Source: an uncultured Planctomycetaceae bacterium (GTDB lineage Bacteria; Planctomycetota; Planctomycetia; Planctomycetales; Planctomycetaceae). From it: DNA of 34,689 nucleotides. The notes beneath the pieces were generated by a model. It did not search any database and was not told the origin of the DNA. It saw nothing but the letters and a program-made list of their open reading frames with translations. Positions 34,043-34,689 of the stretch are shown here, in pieces; position 1 is the first letter of the stretch; each line of letters opens with the position of its first letter. The stretch is from contig CAIOKE010000199.1 in the NCBI GenBank assembly GCA_903858815.1, forward strand, positions 1 to 34,689, written 5' to 3'. The position numbers and the translations under genes were made by a program.

Positions 34043-34267
34043 ATGACAGTCGATCCTGCATCGCTTCTTTCACTTCCAGCAGCAGAGAAAATGCGACTCG
34101 TAGAACTTCTTTGGGACAGTCTCGGTGATGACTTGCAGGAAGTGCCTGTACCAGATTGGGCGATTACCGAAGCAAATCGTCGGCGCGCCCAATTATTGCG
34201 TGACCCCGGCATTGCGCTGACATGTGAAGAGATGTGGCAACGGGTGTCGATCCAAAACCATGGATAG
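34043..34267 (+). CDS. Antitoxin of the addiction-module component family (TIGR02574-like)
   Basis: 74 residues matching the short antitoxin family paired with ParE/RelE toxins: SLLSLPAAEKMRLVELLWDS (helical N-terminal half), then PDWAITEANRRRAQLLRDPG and EEMWQRV at the end. Antitoxins of this family bind and neutralise their toxin and often repress their own promoter. The frame is intact. It overlaps the toxin start by 8 bp (toxin ATG at 34260), a layout that couples translation of the two. The toxin next to it is broken, so the antitoxin may now act alone, or on toxins elsewhere. Confidence 0.82.
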   Translation: MTVDPASLLSLPAAEKMRLVELLWDSLGDDLQEVPVPDWAITEANRRRAQLLRDPGIALTCEEMWQRVSIQNHG

Positions 34268-34559
34268 AATCGTACTGTTTCATCCATCGTTCTAGTCTGA
34301 CATCTCCGATGCTGTCATCTGGTACGAGGCACGATCGTATGGCCCTGGAGTAGAGTTTCAGGCCGCACTTCGCGATTGCGTCGACTCCATCCTTGCAGAT
34401 CCGGAGAGTCACCCCAGAATCGACGAACACCTTCGTTACCGTCAGGTGAAGCGTTTTCCGTACCTCGTGCTGTTCGAATGCGACTCACACCGGTTATTGA
34501 TGTATGCCGTGATGCACGCAGCGAAGTCGCCTCAGCAGTGGAACGAAAGACGCACATAA
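34260..34559 (+). pseudogene. ParE/RelE-family toxin interrupted by a TAG stop at codon 12
   Basis: The frame begins MDRIVLFHPSF, then TAG at 34293-34295, and continues without further stops as SDISDAVIWYEARSYGPGVE, FQAALRDCVDSILADPESHP, LRYRQVKRFPYLVLFECDSH, and MYAVMHAAKSPQQWNERR to TAA at 34557. The part after the stop matches the plasmid-stabilisation (ParE/RelE) fold: the WYE helix, the xxFPYxVxF strand, and the final AxxHxxxxPxxW. Only one base separates it from an open frame of 99 residues, so the change looks recent. No plausible internal start would restore the fold. Stop-codon read-through is unlikely but not excluded. Confidence 0.85.
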
Positions 34560-34689
34560 AAACCGCATCAAACCACGTTGCCAAACCTCTGGAGGACAAC
34601 CCACCTGCAGCACAGTCCCCGAACGCAGGAAGACCCTCGCCCGGCAAATCGAAGACTTCAACGACCTCAAAACCGGCAGCGTCAAACCC
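34560..34689 (+). other. Right edge: open frame running off the window, unassigned
   Basis: A plus-strand frame is open from about 34512 to the last base and reads, near the end, VPERRKTLARQIEDFNDLKT. The composition is plausible for a protein, but no start codon is visible and the first part overlaps the toxin remnant. It may be the beginning of a gene, or a transposase fragment, continuing outside the window. Confidence 0.2.

Overview
The window looks like part of a chromosome from a planctomycete (phylum Planctomycetota). The evidence is a set of families concentrated in that phylum: a DUF1549/DUF1553 protein with Ig-like repeats, a Tat-exported DUF1501 protein, a planctomycete-type double cytochrome c protein, and a pre-peptidase-domain secreted protein. 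A very long SecA and a Kdo transferase (Gram-negative type lipid A) fit as well. No rRNA, tRNA or CRISPR array was found by eye. A genus cannot be named from this window.

Bases 1-13330. The window opens inside a surface protein with fibronectin-like repeats. An intact IS4-family element (IS50/Tn5-like transposase) follows, inserted in a GC-rich palindromic repeat, with 20-bp terminal inverted repeats and an 8-bp target duplication. Then come a HD-GYP/PAS/GGDEF signalling protein, secA (with an unusual repeat-bearing insertion), waaA/kdtA, and, on the other strand, a glucose-dehydrogenase-like MDR enzyme. About 1.2 kb of dispersed palindromic repeats follows, enclosing one small possible membrane-protein gene.

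Bases 13331-26526. A minus-strand cluster runs PPC-domain protein, DUF1549/DUF1553 protein, ArnT/GT39-like membrane glycosyltransferase, DUF997 small subunit, SSS-family sodium symporter, DUF1501 protein. Several junctions overlap or nearly touch (ATGA, TGATG, 3-nt gap). Diverging from it on the plus strand is a di-cytochrome protein with a degenerate peptidase-like tail, followed by a DUF1569 protein. Together these look like a planctomycete secreted oxidative or degradative system with its own uptake transporter; that is inference from family co-occurrence.

Bases 26527-30701. A repeat-rich gap, a small lipoprotein, yceH (DUF480), and a large polytopic membrane protein resembling glycosyltransferase-39-type proteins.

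Bases 30702-34689. This is the accessory region and the most interesting part. It holds a frameshifted IS66-type tnpA remnant and, on the minus strand, a decayed integron: an integron integrase pseudogene (stop codon, frameshift, internal deletions removing most catalytic residues), an attI-like core, two compact gene cassettes with unfamiliar proteins, and two 91-bp attC recombination sites with bulged stems. The integrase points in the same direction as the cassettes, unlike class 1 integrons. To the right is a toxin-antitoxin pair whose antitoxin is intact and whose ParE/RelE-like toxin is interrupted by a TAG at codon 12.
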